Part shown: positions 40,245 through 53,100 of the stretch, piece by piece
Layout: every line of letters starts with the position of its first letter
Numbering within the stretch: position 1 is the first letter of the stretch
NCBI GenBank assembly: GCA_030562195.1
Contig: CM060203.1
Coordinates: 4,974,208-5,038,207, forward strand
Length of the DNA: 64,000 nucleotides
From: Nipponacmea schrenckii
Taxonomy: Eukaryota > Mollusca > Gastropoda > Lottiidae
Reading direction: 5' to 3'
The notes under the pieces: generated by a model
Told to the model about the DNA's origin: nothing
Seen by the model: the letters and a program-made list of their open reading frames with translations, nothing else
Databases searched by the model: none
Position numbers and translations under genes: made by a program

Positions 40245-41420
40245 ATAATCTATGTACAAAATATTAACCATGCAACAAACCACGTACCAGACACAGTAGG
40301 AATCATACATCAACCAAGGTATAAACCAAGTACCAGACACAACATAAACCATGTACCAGACACAGTAGGAATCATACATCAACCAAGGTATAAACCAAGT
40401 ACCAGACACAACATAAACCATGCACCAGACATAACATACATCAACCAAGGTATAAACCACGTACCAGACACAGTAGGAATCATACATCAACCAAGGTATA
40501 AACCAAGTACCAGACACAGTAGGAATCATACATCAACCAAGGTATAAACCAAGTACATGTACCAGACACAGTAGGAATCATACATCAACCAAGGTATAAA
40601 CCAAGTACCAGACACAGTAGGAATCATACATCAACCAAGGTATAAACCAAGTACATGTACCAGACACAGTAGGAATCATACATCAACCAAGGTATAAACC
40701 ACGTACCAGACACAACATAAACCATGTACCAGACATAACATACATCAACCAAGGTATAAACCACGCAGCCTACCAGGCACAACATACACCACGTACCAGA
40801 CACAACATAAAACATGCACCAGACACAATATAACCCGGGTACCAGACACAACATACACCACGTACCAGACACATACATCACCAAGTATAAACCAGTACCA
40901 GACACAACATAGAGAATCATACATCAACCAAGGTATAAACCACGTACCAGACACAACATACACCACGTACCAGACACAACATAAAACATGCACCAGACAC
41001 AATATAACCCGGGTACCAGACACAACATACACCACGTACCAGACACAACATAAACAATGCACCGGAAAAAATATAAACCATGTACCAGACACAACATACA
41101 CCATGTACCAGACGCAACATAAACCACGTACCAGACACAACATAAACCACGAACCAGACACAACATAAACAGTGCACCGGGCACAATATAGCCCACGTAC
41201 CAGACACAACATACACCACGTACCAGACACAACATAAACAATACACCAGACACAATATAAACCATGTACCAGACACAACATTAATCATGTACCAGACACA
41301 ACATACACTACGTACCAGACACAACATAAACCGCGTACCAGACACAATATAAACCACGTACCAGACAAAGTATAAATCATGTGCCAGACAAAGTATAGAC
41401 CATATACCAATCAAAGTATA
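40245..41420. repeat. Minisatellite, 21-23-bp unit with higher-order blocks
   Basis: Basic unit ACCAGACACAACATAAACCA plus (C/T)GT. In 40290-40760 it alternates with CATCAACCAAGGTATAAACC, giving a longer period of about 60 bp. Short frames on the minus strand (VWYMVYVVSGTW-like) are repeat artefacts. Confidence 0.93.
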
Positions 41421-41634
41421 ATGTGCTGGCACGATATTATATCCGTGATTCGATGTGTCTCGCGATACTAGATGCAACGATACCTTTCGAGTCAGGATTT
41501 TTAAATGTCGGTGAATGTGATCGCAAGTTTTTCTCACAGAAATGAATGAAAATATTTTCAAATTTCTCAAACATTATACAGAACGAAATCCATCGTTATA
41601 GAAAATCCTAAACGTTTGAAAACCATATCAATCA

Positions 41635-42740
41635 GGGGTGTATCTAGAATATGCCTGAGAGGGGGGGGGGACTGAGAGGTGGTTTTCCAAGGCAAGTCCT
41701 GCAGGCCAAAGGCCTTCGTATTTGGCCCTTGCAGTGGCGGGGGGTTCGGTGGTCCTTCCCCAGAAAATTTTACATACTAGGAAACCCGGAGAATACATCT
41801 GACGCGATTTTGGAAGTCTTCTCCATTGGTCCAAATTATCAATTTTCATCGGAAAACCATATGTTTTCTATGTCCTTTCTCGACCTATTCTGCGTTTTAC
41901 CGACATGGCGGGGGGTTTCGGGTGTTCTCCCCTGGAAAATTTTACAAATTAGGAAACCCGGAGAATACATCTTACGCGATTTTGGAAGTCGTTTCCACCG
42001 GTCAAAATTATCAATTTTCGCCGGACAACCATATGTTTTATATAGCCTTTTTCGACTATTCTGCGTTTTACCGACAAGTTCAGTAAAAATCACTTTTTAT
42101 GTAGACGAACAGTTTTCCGATAACATCATAACTGACACAAAGTTTCCACACTTTCGGTCAGCCAATCGGTTTTACAGAAGGCTCCATTTCCCATCCATGA
42201 CCGTCTATTATCGACCGATTCCGCGTTTTACCGACAAGTTTAGTAAAAATCACTTTAAAGTAGACGAACGGTTTACCGATAACAGCTTAACAGACACAAG
42301 GTTTTCACTCTTTCGGTTAACAAATCGGTTTTACCGACGGCTCCATCTATGACCTTCTTCTATCGGCCAATTCCGCGTTTTACTGACAAATTCAAATAAC
42401 GAACAGCTTACCGATAACAAGGGTATCGGTTAACCAATCGGTTTTACCGAAAACTCCAGTCATAACCAACTATACCGACCGATTCCGGTAGTTTCAGTAA
42501 AAAAAAAATACTTTTAATGTTGACAGTTTAGTGATAACATCATAACCAACACAAGGTTTTTACTTTTTAGGTTAATTGGCTTTACCGACGGTCCCACCTT
42601 GCCGTCTTTTATCGACCGATCATCACCAACACAATGTTTTGACTTTTTAGGTTAATTAATCGATTTAATCGATCGATTCCGCGTTTTACCGACGGTTCCA
42701 TCCATGACCCCCTTTTTACCGACCGATTCCAGCTACGCCC
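41635..42740. mobile_element. CAGGGG-ended non-autonomous repeat element
   Basis: Left end TCAGGGGTGTATCTAGA (41634-41650); right end is the complement of TCCAGGGGCGTAGCTGGA (to about 42745). Inside, a block of about 180 bp is repeated twice (41735-42080: AAAATTTTACA..., GGAAACCCGGAGAATACATC). A block of about 155 bp is repeated two to three times (CGTTTTACCGACAAGTT..., AATCGGTTTTACCGA). CAGGG(G)-type termini fit hAT-like elements, but I see no clean 8-bp target duplication. The 233-codon frame through it follows the duplications and is not a gene. Confidence 0.6.
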
Positions 42741-42745
42741 CTGGA

Positions 42746-44210
42746 TGCAGATGTAGATGCAACCTTGGCTCTGTGTTGTATAAATTATGTATGATAGAGG
42801 TCCTTTGACAGTTTGAGTTAACATTTGCCTTATTGAATAAGTAGGATAATGCACATATCTAAAAGACTAAATAAAAATACAACAGAGCAATGAGATGTAA
42901 ACGTTTTCTTTTACTCCTTGAGTCAATGTCAAAAGAAACATAAAACAATTATAAATCCATGATGCCTCATTAGCTAGAATCTAGTTAGGCTACTAAATAC
43001 ATACACTAGCTCTGTATGGAGTCTTAAATTAATGTTTGACGTAGGTTAGGTAGACAAAATACCTTTAGGCAGGGGGAGGAACTAAAAAATCAGCCATATA
43101 TCTACTAATTAATTAGAATCAATAACAAAGACTGACAGTCCAATCAGAATTATTTCAGTCAAGGACAACTATCTTATATTTTTATGGCATTAATATCTAG
43201 ACCATCAGTATTATTTTTCTCTAAGAATTTAAGAAAAGCATGTTAAACTTAAACTTCTTAGAAATTATAAACCATGAAATTTGTCTTAAATCATGTCTTT
43301 TGGTTGTATATTTGTACCTTTATGGACGAATGATGGTGGGTAACAATAAATCGCAGGGAAAATACAATAAAATTAAATGGATTTATATCTGTATGTTCTA
43401 CGTTTTGGCACTTCAGATAATGGATATTGGCAACACCATGCATTGTGCAATAAGGGATTTTTAAAAATTTAAACTGTGTAAGATTTTAGCGGCTAAAGGC
43501 ACGTTGATTTATAATAGGATCATCATGCTTGGATCACATCCTATACCCAAAATATTTCAATACATAGTTTAATATAATAGTGTTGTAATCAATGGATGTT
43601 TCTGGAATTCCAGGTTAAAAGTCACACTTAGTGAAATATCAGGCCAAGAGTTCATAGAGAAGCTAAGGTAACAATTTGACAATATCGCAAGCTCTTAAGT
43701 CTTTACCCTTTCGACCCTAGATACAGGTTTAACAGCTTCATAATTACGCATTGATGAACAATTTCTTCCTTCTCCAACTGTGGGATCAGACTAGTTTATA
43801 GTATACACATTAAATCCCAGCGCTAGATAGTTAAGAAATTTGTTGGCAGTGTCATCAAATGGATGCATGGTCAATCAGACTGGATAATTTAGAATTATGA
43901 TAACATTGGACTGCAAACATACAAGTTGATGATTTATTGAAACCAATCATGACATAAGATATTAGAAAAAAAATTAAATGAATGGAGTTTTACTTCCTAC
44001 TTTTCTGCACCTAATGGGCTAATGAAGACAGAATGAAATGAATTGAGTTTTACGTCCTTCTTTTCTGCACCTAATGGGCTAATGAAAATGGCTGAGATGT
44101 GAGGAGATGGGCAATACTAACTTATAAACTAGAATAAAAATTCAACACATATTTTTTCAGTTTATTATGCATTGCAAATTCAAAATTATCAAATATAATT
44201 TATTTTGGTA
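42746..44210. other. Intergenic; dispersed-repeat fragments at 43978-44095
   Basis: No exon seen. At 43978-44095 two tandem copies of GAGTTTTAC(G/T)TCCT(A/T)CTTTTCTGCACCTAATGG... belong to a family with other copies at 20911-20975 (reverse), 31574-31612 and 35938-35975. Confidence 0.55.
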
Positions 44211-44576
44211 AAAAATGTTCCAAGGCTATTTACAGATCATGCTCCTATTTACAATATCTATTTACAATGTATATTTACAATATCTATTTACAATGTCTTT
44301 TTACAAATTACACCCTATTTATAATAACTCCTACAAATATCTAATGACATATATATACATATCTCTACCTATTTACAAAAAAATATACATTTCCTACATA
44401 TATACAAAATATACACATCCTTCATATTTTCAAGCATTGATATTTTTAACACATTTCACATTTTTAAAATTAATAAATGAACAGATTTAAAAAGATAATA
44501 TATGATAATAACAAATCCAAAAAAAATTATGTCACTTTATTGCGTATTGAAATGATATAAAATAGAATAAAACTAA

Positions 44577-46085
44577 TCCATAAAGTTATGTCAGTAGTAA
44601 CAAACTAATTCATCAAGTTTTATTAGTTATAACAAACTAATCCATCAAGTTATGTCAGTAGTAACAAACTAATCCATCAAGTAATATCTGTTATAAAAAA
44701 AATAATTCATCAAGTTATATTTGTTATAACAAACTAATCCATCAAGCTATATCAGTTATAACAAACTAATCCATCAAGTTATGTCAGTTATAACAAACTA
44801 ATTCATCAAGTTATACCAGTTATAACAAACTAATCCATCAAGTTACATCTGTTACAACAAACTAATCCATCAAGTAATATCTGTTATAAAAAAAATAATT
44901 CATCAAGTTATATTTATTATAACAAACTAATCCATCAAGCTATATCAGTTATAACAAACTAATCCAGCAAGTTATATCAGTAGTAACAAACTAATTCATC
45001 AAGTTATACCAGTTATAACAAACTAATCCATCAAGTTACATCTGTTACAACAAACTAATCCATCAAGTTATATCAGTAGTAACAAACTAATCCATCAAGT
45101 TATATCAGTAGTAACAAACTAATCCATCAAGTTATATCTGTTATAACAAACTAATTTATCAAGTTATATCTGTTATAACAAACTAATCCAGCAAGTTATA
45201 TCTGTTACAACAAACTAATCCATCAAGTTATGTCAGTAGTAACAAACTAATCCATCAAGTAATATCTGTTATAAAAAAAATAATTCATCAAGTTATATTT
45301 GTTATAACAAACTAATCCATCAAGCTATATCAGTTATAACAAACTAATCCAGCAAGTTATATCAGTAGTAACAAACTAATTCATCAAGTTATACCAGTTA
45401 TAACAAACTAATCCATCAAGTTACATCTGTTACAACAAACTAATCCATCAAGTTATATCAGTAGTAACAAAATAATCCATCAAGTTATATCAGTAGTAAC
45501 AAACTAATCCATCAAGTTATATCTGTTATAACAAACTAATTTATCAAGTTATATCTGTTATAACAAACTAATCCAGCAAGTTATATCAGTAGTAACAAAC
45601 TAATCCATCAAGTTATATCAGTAGTAACAAACTAATCCATCAAGTTATATCTGTTATAACAAACTAATTTATCAAGTTATATCTGTTATAACAAACTAAT
45701 CCAGCAAGTTATATCAGTAGTAACAAACTAATCCATCAAGTTATACCAGTTATAACAAACTAATCCATCAAGTTATATCTGTTATAAAAAAATAATCTAT
45801 CAAGTTATATCTGTTATAACAAACTAATTCATTAAGTTTTATTAGTTATAACAAACTAATTTATTGTTTTATTAGTTATCACAAACTAATCCAATGTTTT
45901 ATTAGTCATCACAAACTAATCCATTGTTTATTAGTCATCACAAACTATCCATTGTTTATTAGTCATCACAAACTAATTTATTGTGTTATTAGTTATCACA
46001 AACTAATCCATTGTTTATTAGTCATCACAAACTAATCCATTGTTTATCAGTTATCACAAACTAATTCATTGTGTTATTAGTTAAA
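44577..46085. repeat. Large minisatellite, 32-bp then 28-bp units, about 45 copies
   Basis: 44577-45845 repeats TAACAAACTAATCCATCAAG followed by TTATATCAGTAG or TTATATCTGTTA. From 45846 the unit becomes CAAACTAATCCATTGTTTAT plus TAGTCATCA. A variant with TATAAAAAAAATAATTC recurs at about 44690, 44885 and 45265, so blocks of about 190 and 380 bp were duplicated as wholes. It lies downstream of the KRIT1 stop. Confidence 0.95.
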
Positions 46086-47107
46086 TTTAGTTATTATCAC
46101 CAACTAATCACATCAAGTTTTCAAAATCCATCAAATATATTAGCGATCACAAATATTTTGTTTATTCCATCAAGTTGTACCAAGTTATTCCATATTCAAC
46201 CATAAATTTAAATAAGTTACCACTAACTTATCCACATCAGTTACCATGAACTAATACCAGTCTAATGAGTTATTTTCATTTCCACTAATTAACATTTGTA
46301 TCGCCAAATAACTAATGAAATTATTCAAGTCTTCAAGGTCCTAAGATTAAGGTGTATTGGATCTTAAATAGTTATCTGTCTTAAACTAATTGATCAAATA
46401 ATAATAGATGTAGCCAACTTATCTAACTAATAATAAAAACATATCATTCACTAGAAACAACCAAAATTCAAATGTAATCCATAAATTCTATTGTAGTTAT
46501 TTACATATAATACAGAGTGTAACTTTTTCGTTACATTCTAGAAACTACATCCAGTCTGTTATCCTGACAGAAGATAGAACACACTCAAAAACAAAATCAC
46601 TGTTACTGAATCACTGGATTTCCATTCTCTTACCTATATGGAAATTTTATTTTTCTCCTCTAAAGTCATTGAAATCAGGATTGCACTTTTAAATTGCATT
46701 TGTCAGTTTTCTCTTTCACACTAAATCATAATCATACAACTCAAATTTGATGATTTTTACATACTTGAAACATGGAGTTCTCACTTCCAAGATATTCCAT
46801 ATCATATCTGAAGTTTCTTATAAAGTATAAAACTCATCATGCATTCACAAAGACAACAGCACTGGTTGATAATGCATGATAGCTTTAAAACAAACCATCT
46901 GAACATTGAATATGACACGAGGCAATATGTTAAAGAAATTTAGTTTCATCGATCTTGTATGGCACTTTAAGAATTTACTTCTTCAAATAGCAATAATAAT
47001 GTAACAATAGTTCTTGATTCAAAACAAGCCCTTATCTGGTTGCTAAAACATGTTTCTGACATACAATATCCGCCTCACAATATACGGCTACCAAAATAAA
47101 TATTCTA

Positions 47108-50100
47108 TCATCTATTTCGAGACTGATAATGCATTTGCACCATTTTGTCCATAAGGTTAACAATCAGTCCAGCTTGTTTTGTTCTAATTTTCATTATGTT
47201 GGTTTGTTGTCTACGAGAGCGGGACTCCGGTTTTAATACGTGGATTTCTAATACAAATTCTATTTCTTGCCACCCTTTCATCTCAGGATAGGTGTATGAA
47301 TGTATCATAACCTAAAAAATATGACGTATAAAATACAATAATACAATATAAGAAAATGAATATGTGTTTAAAATATAAGATAAATAATGAAAACCTACCT
47401 TAGTTTGTGCATTGATGATATGTAAACCAACATCATTTACTCCAATATGGCAGGCTACATTAGTTTCGGATCTTGGTGTCTGAAATATAATTTTATTACA
47501 AAAATTTACATTCCAAACTTTCTACCTCTTTAGTGGTACTTTAACCATAGTCAGAGAGAAAGAGAACCTCACCCATTAAAAACCTCAAGGCCTTGAGGTC
47601 ATTTCACTTTCACAAGGTAAAAGTTTTAAGGTAATCTACAAGAAAGAGATATGCTTTCTTCAGGGATTGATTTGGGTCTTGAATATATCTAAATAGTCAT
47701 CAAAAGTACTATAAATCTGGAAGGTTTTAAGCTTGGAATACTATTACGGATTAACTTAGCTGATTAACTTCTGAGATAAAGGTATGGTTGACTCTTACCC
47801 TTTGTGTTTGATGAATAAATTTACCATCAAAAAATGCTGACCCATAAACTGTTAACTGATGACAATGGCTAAGGAATTTCTTCTGTAGGGCCTTCATTCA
47901 AAACAATATACAAATTCAACTGGAATACTTTCTTAAGGTTATCAATTGCCAGATGTTAATGGGGCTGATATTTTTGGAATAAGATTTAACCAAGGAAAAA
48001 TGCCATCTGATATCTTTAGTTGGTAAATTGTAATATGTTTATTATAGATAACAATACTATATCCTATAAGGTGAAATATGAATTTTGTGGTATCTACTTA
48101 CAAAAGTTGATCGTTCACGGCCTATAACTTGTTCTCTATTGTTATATTCTTTTAGTATTTTATTTATCAGTGGACCTTTAGCCTTTAACACTACAGCTGG
48201 TACTAATTGTTTTATATATATTTCACTAAAAATAAACCAAATCTTCTTACAAGGTATGTAGTAATTGAGGCCCTACTACCTTATAACACTATGCTCAATG
48301 ATCTGATCAAATAGATCAGGACACAAGATATTATTGACAAGGTACAGTATTAACTAGTGTTTACAACTATTGATAATAACTGAGCTAATATATAATAATA
48401 GTTTGAAATACAAATAGCAAATTGATAGCAACTCATCTGGTGTAAGCAAATTAGTTTTTGCTATAGAAATGTCAACTGATGGTTACAACTGATGGTCCGA
48501 ACATAGATATTGAAAACTTACTTTGATTTTGATAACAGAATAATTAGTAGAAATTTTAACGAAACAGATCATGAAGGAATTAAACTTACTTTGATAACAA
48601 AGTCTTGGCTGTAGAGGATTCAAGTTCACCAAAATACATACAGAATAAAATAGCAGAGAATATGAGCACATCATGATCTTTACAGGGATATAAAGCATTG
48701 ATATAATTATCATAGGCTTCATGAAATAACATCTTAATAGCTTCTGGATGTAATAACTACAATAGAAATTATAATTTATTCTTTAGTCAGATACTGAAGA
48801 TATGAACCAATACTCTAAAACTTTCTCTCTTAGTTGTGTGACCTTATAGATCTGTAACATTTTCAATATGTTAAGACAAGGAACATAACAAGAGCTAATA
48901 TTTAAAGTTAATGTAGAGAAGATGTAGATTCTGGAGTGTTTACAACGTGAACTTCTTGTATATACATATAAAGTATGAGTTTTACAATAGCAGTTTAAAA
49001 AGCCTCATAATACCTGTTTTTCCCTGTCAACACGGATTTTAGCATTTCTCCTCCATTTTAAAACAGGTTTTTCATCTCGTGCTCCAGCCAGCATATGAAC
49101 TGTTCTTTTATTCCAATTTTCTAACTCTCTTGTTGGTTTATGATCAGGTTTCAATTGTAATTCTACAGAGATATTTAGAAGGAGGGTAAATATAAAAGTT
49201 AATGTAGGGAAGATGTAGTTCTAATACATTCTTTAATAACTTTAAACTTTTTGTATATACATGTAAATTAGGGTTTTACAATAGTAGTTATTAAAAAGCC
49301 TTTTAAATACCTGTTTTTCCCCTTTGTCTTTACTTGTTTTAAATTTTCTACTGCAGTTTTAAAAACCCAGGTTTTTTGTTTCGGCTCCCAACCCCCAAAC
49401 ATATGAATGTTTTTTATTCAGAAATAGTCTAAACTTCCTTGTTTGGCCTTATGACCCATGTTTCCCAAATTTTTTTAATTCAAAAGGAAAAATATTTAGA
49501 AGTCCGATAGGTAAATTTTATAAAAAAGAGTACCTCTGGGAATATATTATATAAATAACTAAAACTTTTCTTTAATTTTAACAAGTACAATTTCGACTGA
49601 CGGGAGCCCAGCCGCGAAACATATGGAAATGAATATGTAACCTTTTTTGTTAAAAAGGTGTTTCCATATTTTTTTTTCCCTTGTCTTTCTTGTTTAATTA
49701 AAAAACCCAAAGTTCCCCTTTTAAATCATAGCATTATAAAGAATGAATTTTCAAAATATGCCATAAAATTTACCAGTGCAATCCTTACAAAAATTGTGAA
49801 CACCAAAAACTTGTCTTCTATTGCAAGACCTGATACTTGTTTCCTTATATCCTCTGGACTCCAGAGTCTGGAGCCTGTTTCACGAAAACTTAATTTAGGA
49901 TGATTTTAGTGTTCCAATGGTCAGATTTGTCAATCACTAAAATTGAGTTTTTATTAACCAATCGGGTTACTGTATTTCTTAAAATCTTGATTGTATCTCT
50001 GTTAAAATTTTGTGAAACAGGTCCCTGGTCTTCATGAGAACATCATAAAATGAGCAAATATTTTACGAGTAAATTGAAAGTTTCAACTCAGTAAAAGGGC

Positions 50101-53100
50101 TTTTGAAAAGCTATATAATATTTAAGTAAACGTGCGATAACTGATCCATGAAAAATAATAAAAATGAAACAAGTCTTCTTATCAATATAAATATACTAAC
50201 GTAAGCTTGGTGAGCAGGTCCAAATAGTAAATATATCTAAATACGTTTCTTGAGGTAAACCAAACTCCTGAAATAAAAATAGATATCATTCTAACAAGTT
50301 ACTTCCTTTCCATAACCACTCTCTATCTCTTTTCTTGTAACTTTGATGAAAGTTGTTGCTCAATATGATCATGTAATAAACTATGGGGTTTAGTTTACTG
50401 TGTAAACAGTCTTTCATCATCAGTACCAACTCATTGTGCTCTATGTCACAGTGTTCAACTCTCCAATAATGAGGATCAGATCCCAGCATCAAACTTTGTC
50501 TCAAGTCTCCACTATAGAATATTATTCAGTTTGTTTGGGATAATAGGTGTTAGAAGGAACATAAAAATTTAATTTCACTCAAATTTGGACAATAACAGTA
50601 TATATCCATCAGTGGTGTCATAACAATACATCAAAATCCCTCTATTATCAGATAAATCCACAAAATCATGTAGTTAATTATAAAATGCTTAATACTTCAA
50701 TCAAGCGATTTTCAAATTGTAAAATATAAAGGGAAGTAACTCTAACATAAGGGTTTTCACGCGTCCTTGACCCCTACTGTTGAATTGCACAATGATGTTT
50801 TAACGTTGATTTACCAGACGCTTATATTCTCAAACTGAATGGAATCGTCGCTGGCTCACTTTTTTTTAAAATTCAGAATATATTGTTATTGTGGCTTTTT
50901 GAAATTTGGTAAAGTGTGGGATGCATACTTATTTAACAAATAGTCAATATTAAACACAAATATAAGCCGTATGACGAGTGTATTCTAACGCCTATTATCC
51001 CTTTAAGAACCTTGAACGTCCAGCAATCTGAATATATGCATTCAACTATTTTCTGAAACTTACATTGAACTGTTCATTATCCAACATCATATATATAACT
51101 GACTTCACTTTACAAGCATATATAACAATAGATACCCTTACCTCTAACATTAATAAACATAGTTGATGTACAGTTGTATCATGTCCAGATGGTAATCTAA
51201 GTTGTTTAGATGTCTTATCCATCAGAAATACTTCAATGGTCATACTCTAATAAATCAAAAAGACAAAGATATTTGCTGATATCTGAAGATGATCCAAGAT
51301 AATATACATTTCGTCAAGTTGCATACAATTACACCGTATTACATCAATAACAGTGCTGACAGATAAACTGAAGGTCTAATTTCTTTTAAAAAGTAGCACT
51401 TACTCATACATCATGTAAATCTCATGAGAAGCTAGTAATATAACAAATTGATGAATTCTCATGGTTGAAATCCCTAGTCTCTGCTAGTGACCTAGGCAAG
51501 TGCTTTATTAGAAATTATCTCCTATAAAACCTCTCACAGAAAAGCCTGCTATTTGTAATGAAAATGTTGTTGCATTAAAAGAGTAAGACGATACTTACAG
51601 GTCTAGTTTGAGCTTCTCTAATATATTGTAAAACTTCCTCATGTCTTCTATCTCTATCAGGAGCTTGGGAGCATATATCTAGTGCTGTTCTTCCAGAACA
51701 ATCTTTAGCATTCTGAAATCAATGATCAATTAGACTGCTGTCAATTTGATAAGAAGTGTTAATAGAAAAATCACTTTAAGTAACTTAGCTCACTTTGCTT
51801 GAGCTCCTAATGTTCAATTTTGGATATTTGTAAATATAGCTGTACTGATGAGATTAAAATACAGTATATGCTGTTTGATAGAAACTTGCTACCATGAAAC
51901 ATTATGAAAGGAATAATCCAAAGAAGAACATAATTGAAAGATGTGAATTAAATTGCTTATTTAATTCCTATGCCATAAGTTCAACCTTAAAACTTGGTTC
52001 TTCAGAATACCTGCATGAGATGAACTATAGTCAATTAATTGCCTTTTCCACTTTTCTGATATTATATAACTTAATGCTTTCAAATAGATTTAGATAAATA
52101 ACAGAAATATAAATTCAAAATAACCAAAGTTTTTTATACTTACCACATTAATCCCACGATGCATAAGTAACGATTTAGCAACTTGTGGATATCCTTTTTG
52201 AGCCGCCATATGTAACGGTGTATATCCATTATTGTTGGAGACATTTGGTGAGCATCCTAACTCTAGTAATAAGCTAACTACATCAGTCTTACCATGCCTA
52301 AATAAACATGTCATACTTATAATAGATATAGATCAACCCCCTTGTTTAGTGATTTCTATTTACCTTACTGTCATATATTCAGGTTTAAAGAGTAACAGTC
52401 ATTTAACTATTGCAGTACAAGCACAGATATCAGCTTTCAGAATTAAAAAAGAATATTTTTCTTATAATATAAAAATTGGACAATCCCTTTAAACATTTGT
52501 CTGTAAATCATGAATTGATGCTTGTACTTACCAAGCTCCATAATGTAATGGAGCCCAAGATATAGAGTCCTTTTTGGAATGATGTTGACCCCGTTGAATC
52601 AGTGCTTTAATACCATCTATATCTCCTTTAAAAGCTTTATCATGTACTGGATATTTATCACACCATTTAGGTTCCCTACAATTCAGCAAATAAATAACAG
52701 TTGTTTTTATCTCCTGATTAGACTGTAGAAAGACTAGTAACCTTAAGCAGTTTGCAATGAGTGAAATGTTCACAGGACAGATGTATTAGCTTACTCGCTT
52801 TTGATTATTAACTGTCAGGGTATGAAACATGCAGGAACTGTTGAACACAGGGCATTAGTTTATTATGCAATTTGAATGAAGTTTTTTTATTTTGACTTAT
52901 CATCTTCAACAGGGGAAACTGGGTTAAATATCCATGTTACAGATATCACACTGTGGTATTTAGAAAAATAAAATGTAGACTTACTCCATGACACTAGGTG
53001 TTCTAAGACCAGGTAAAACAATTCCCTGATCCCAAAACTTATTAGTCACAACCATATTAGCCTAAATTAGAAAATATTCAGTTTAACTTTGATGCATGGT

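Larger units (their letters stand above)
47108..51246 (-). other. KRIT1: KRIT1 exons 9-16: FERM domain
   Basis: F1 begins MTIEVFLMDKTSKQLRLPSG. Linker exon 11 reads LQLKPDHKPTRELENWNKRT, then exon 12 LLHPEAIKMLFHEAYDNYIN. F3 includes VYGSAFFDGKF, VACHIGVNDVGLHIINAQTK and the final helix TKQAGLIVNLMDKM. In the human protein this domain binds Rap1-GTP and the HEG1 tail. Confidence 0.9.

Noticed and set aside
40239..41570. Several minus-strand frames rich in VWYMVYVVSGTW
   Set aside because: Products of the ACCAGACACAACATAAACC minisatellite in different frames.
41651..42352. 233-codon plus-strand frame
   Set aside because: It follows the internal duplications of the CAGGGG-ended element; the repeated segments appear in different frames and match no protein I know.
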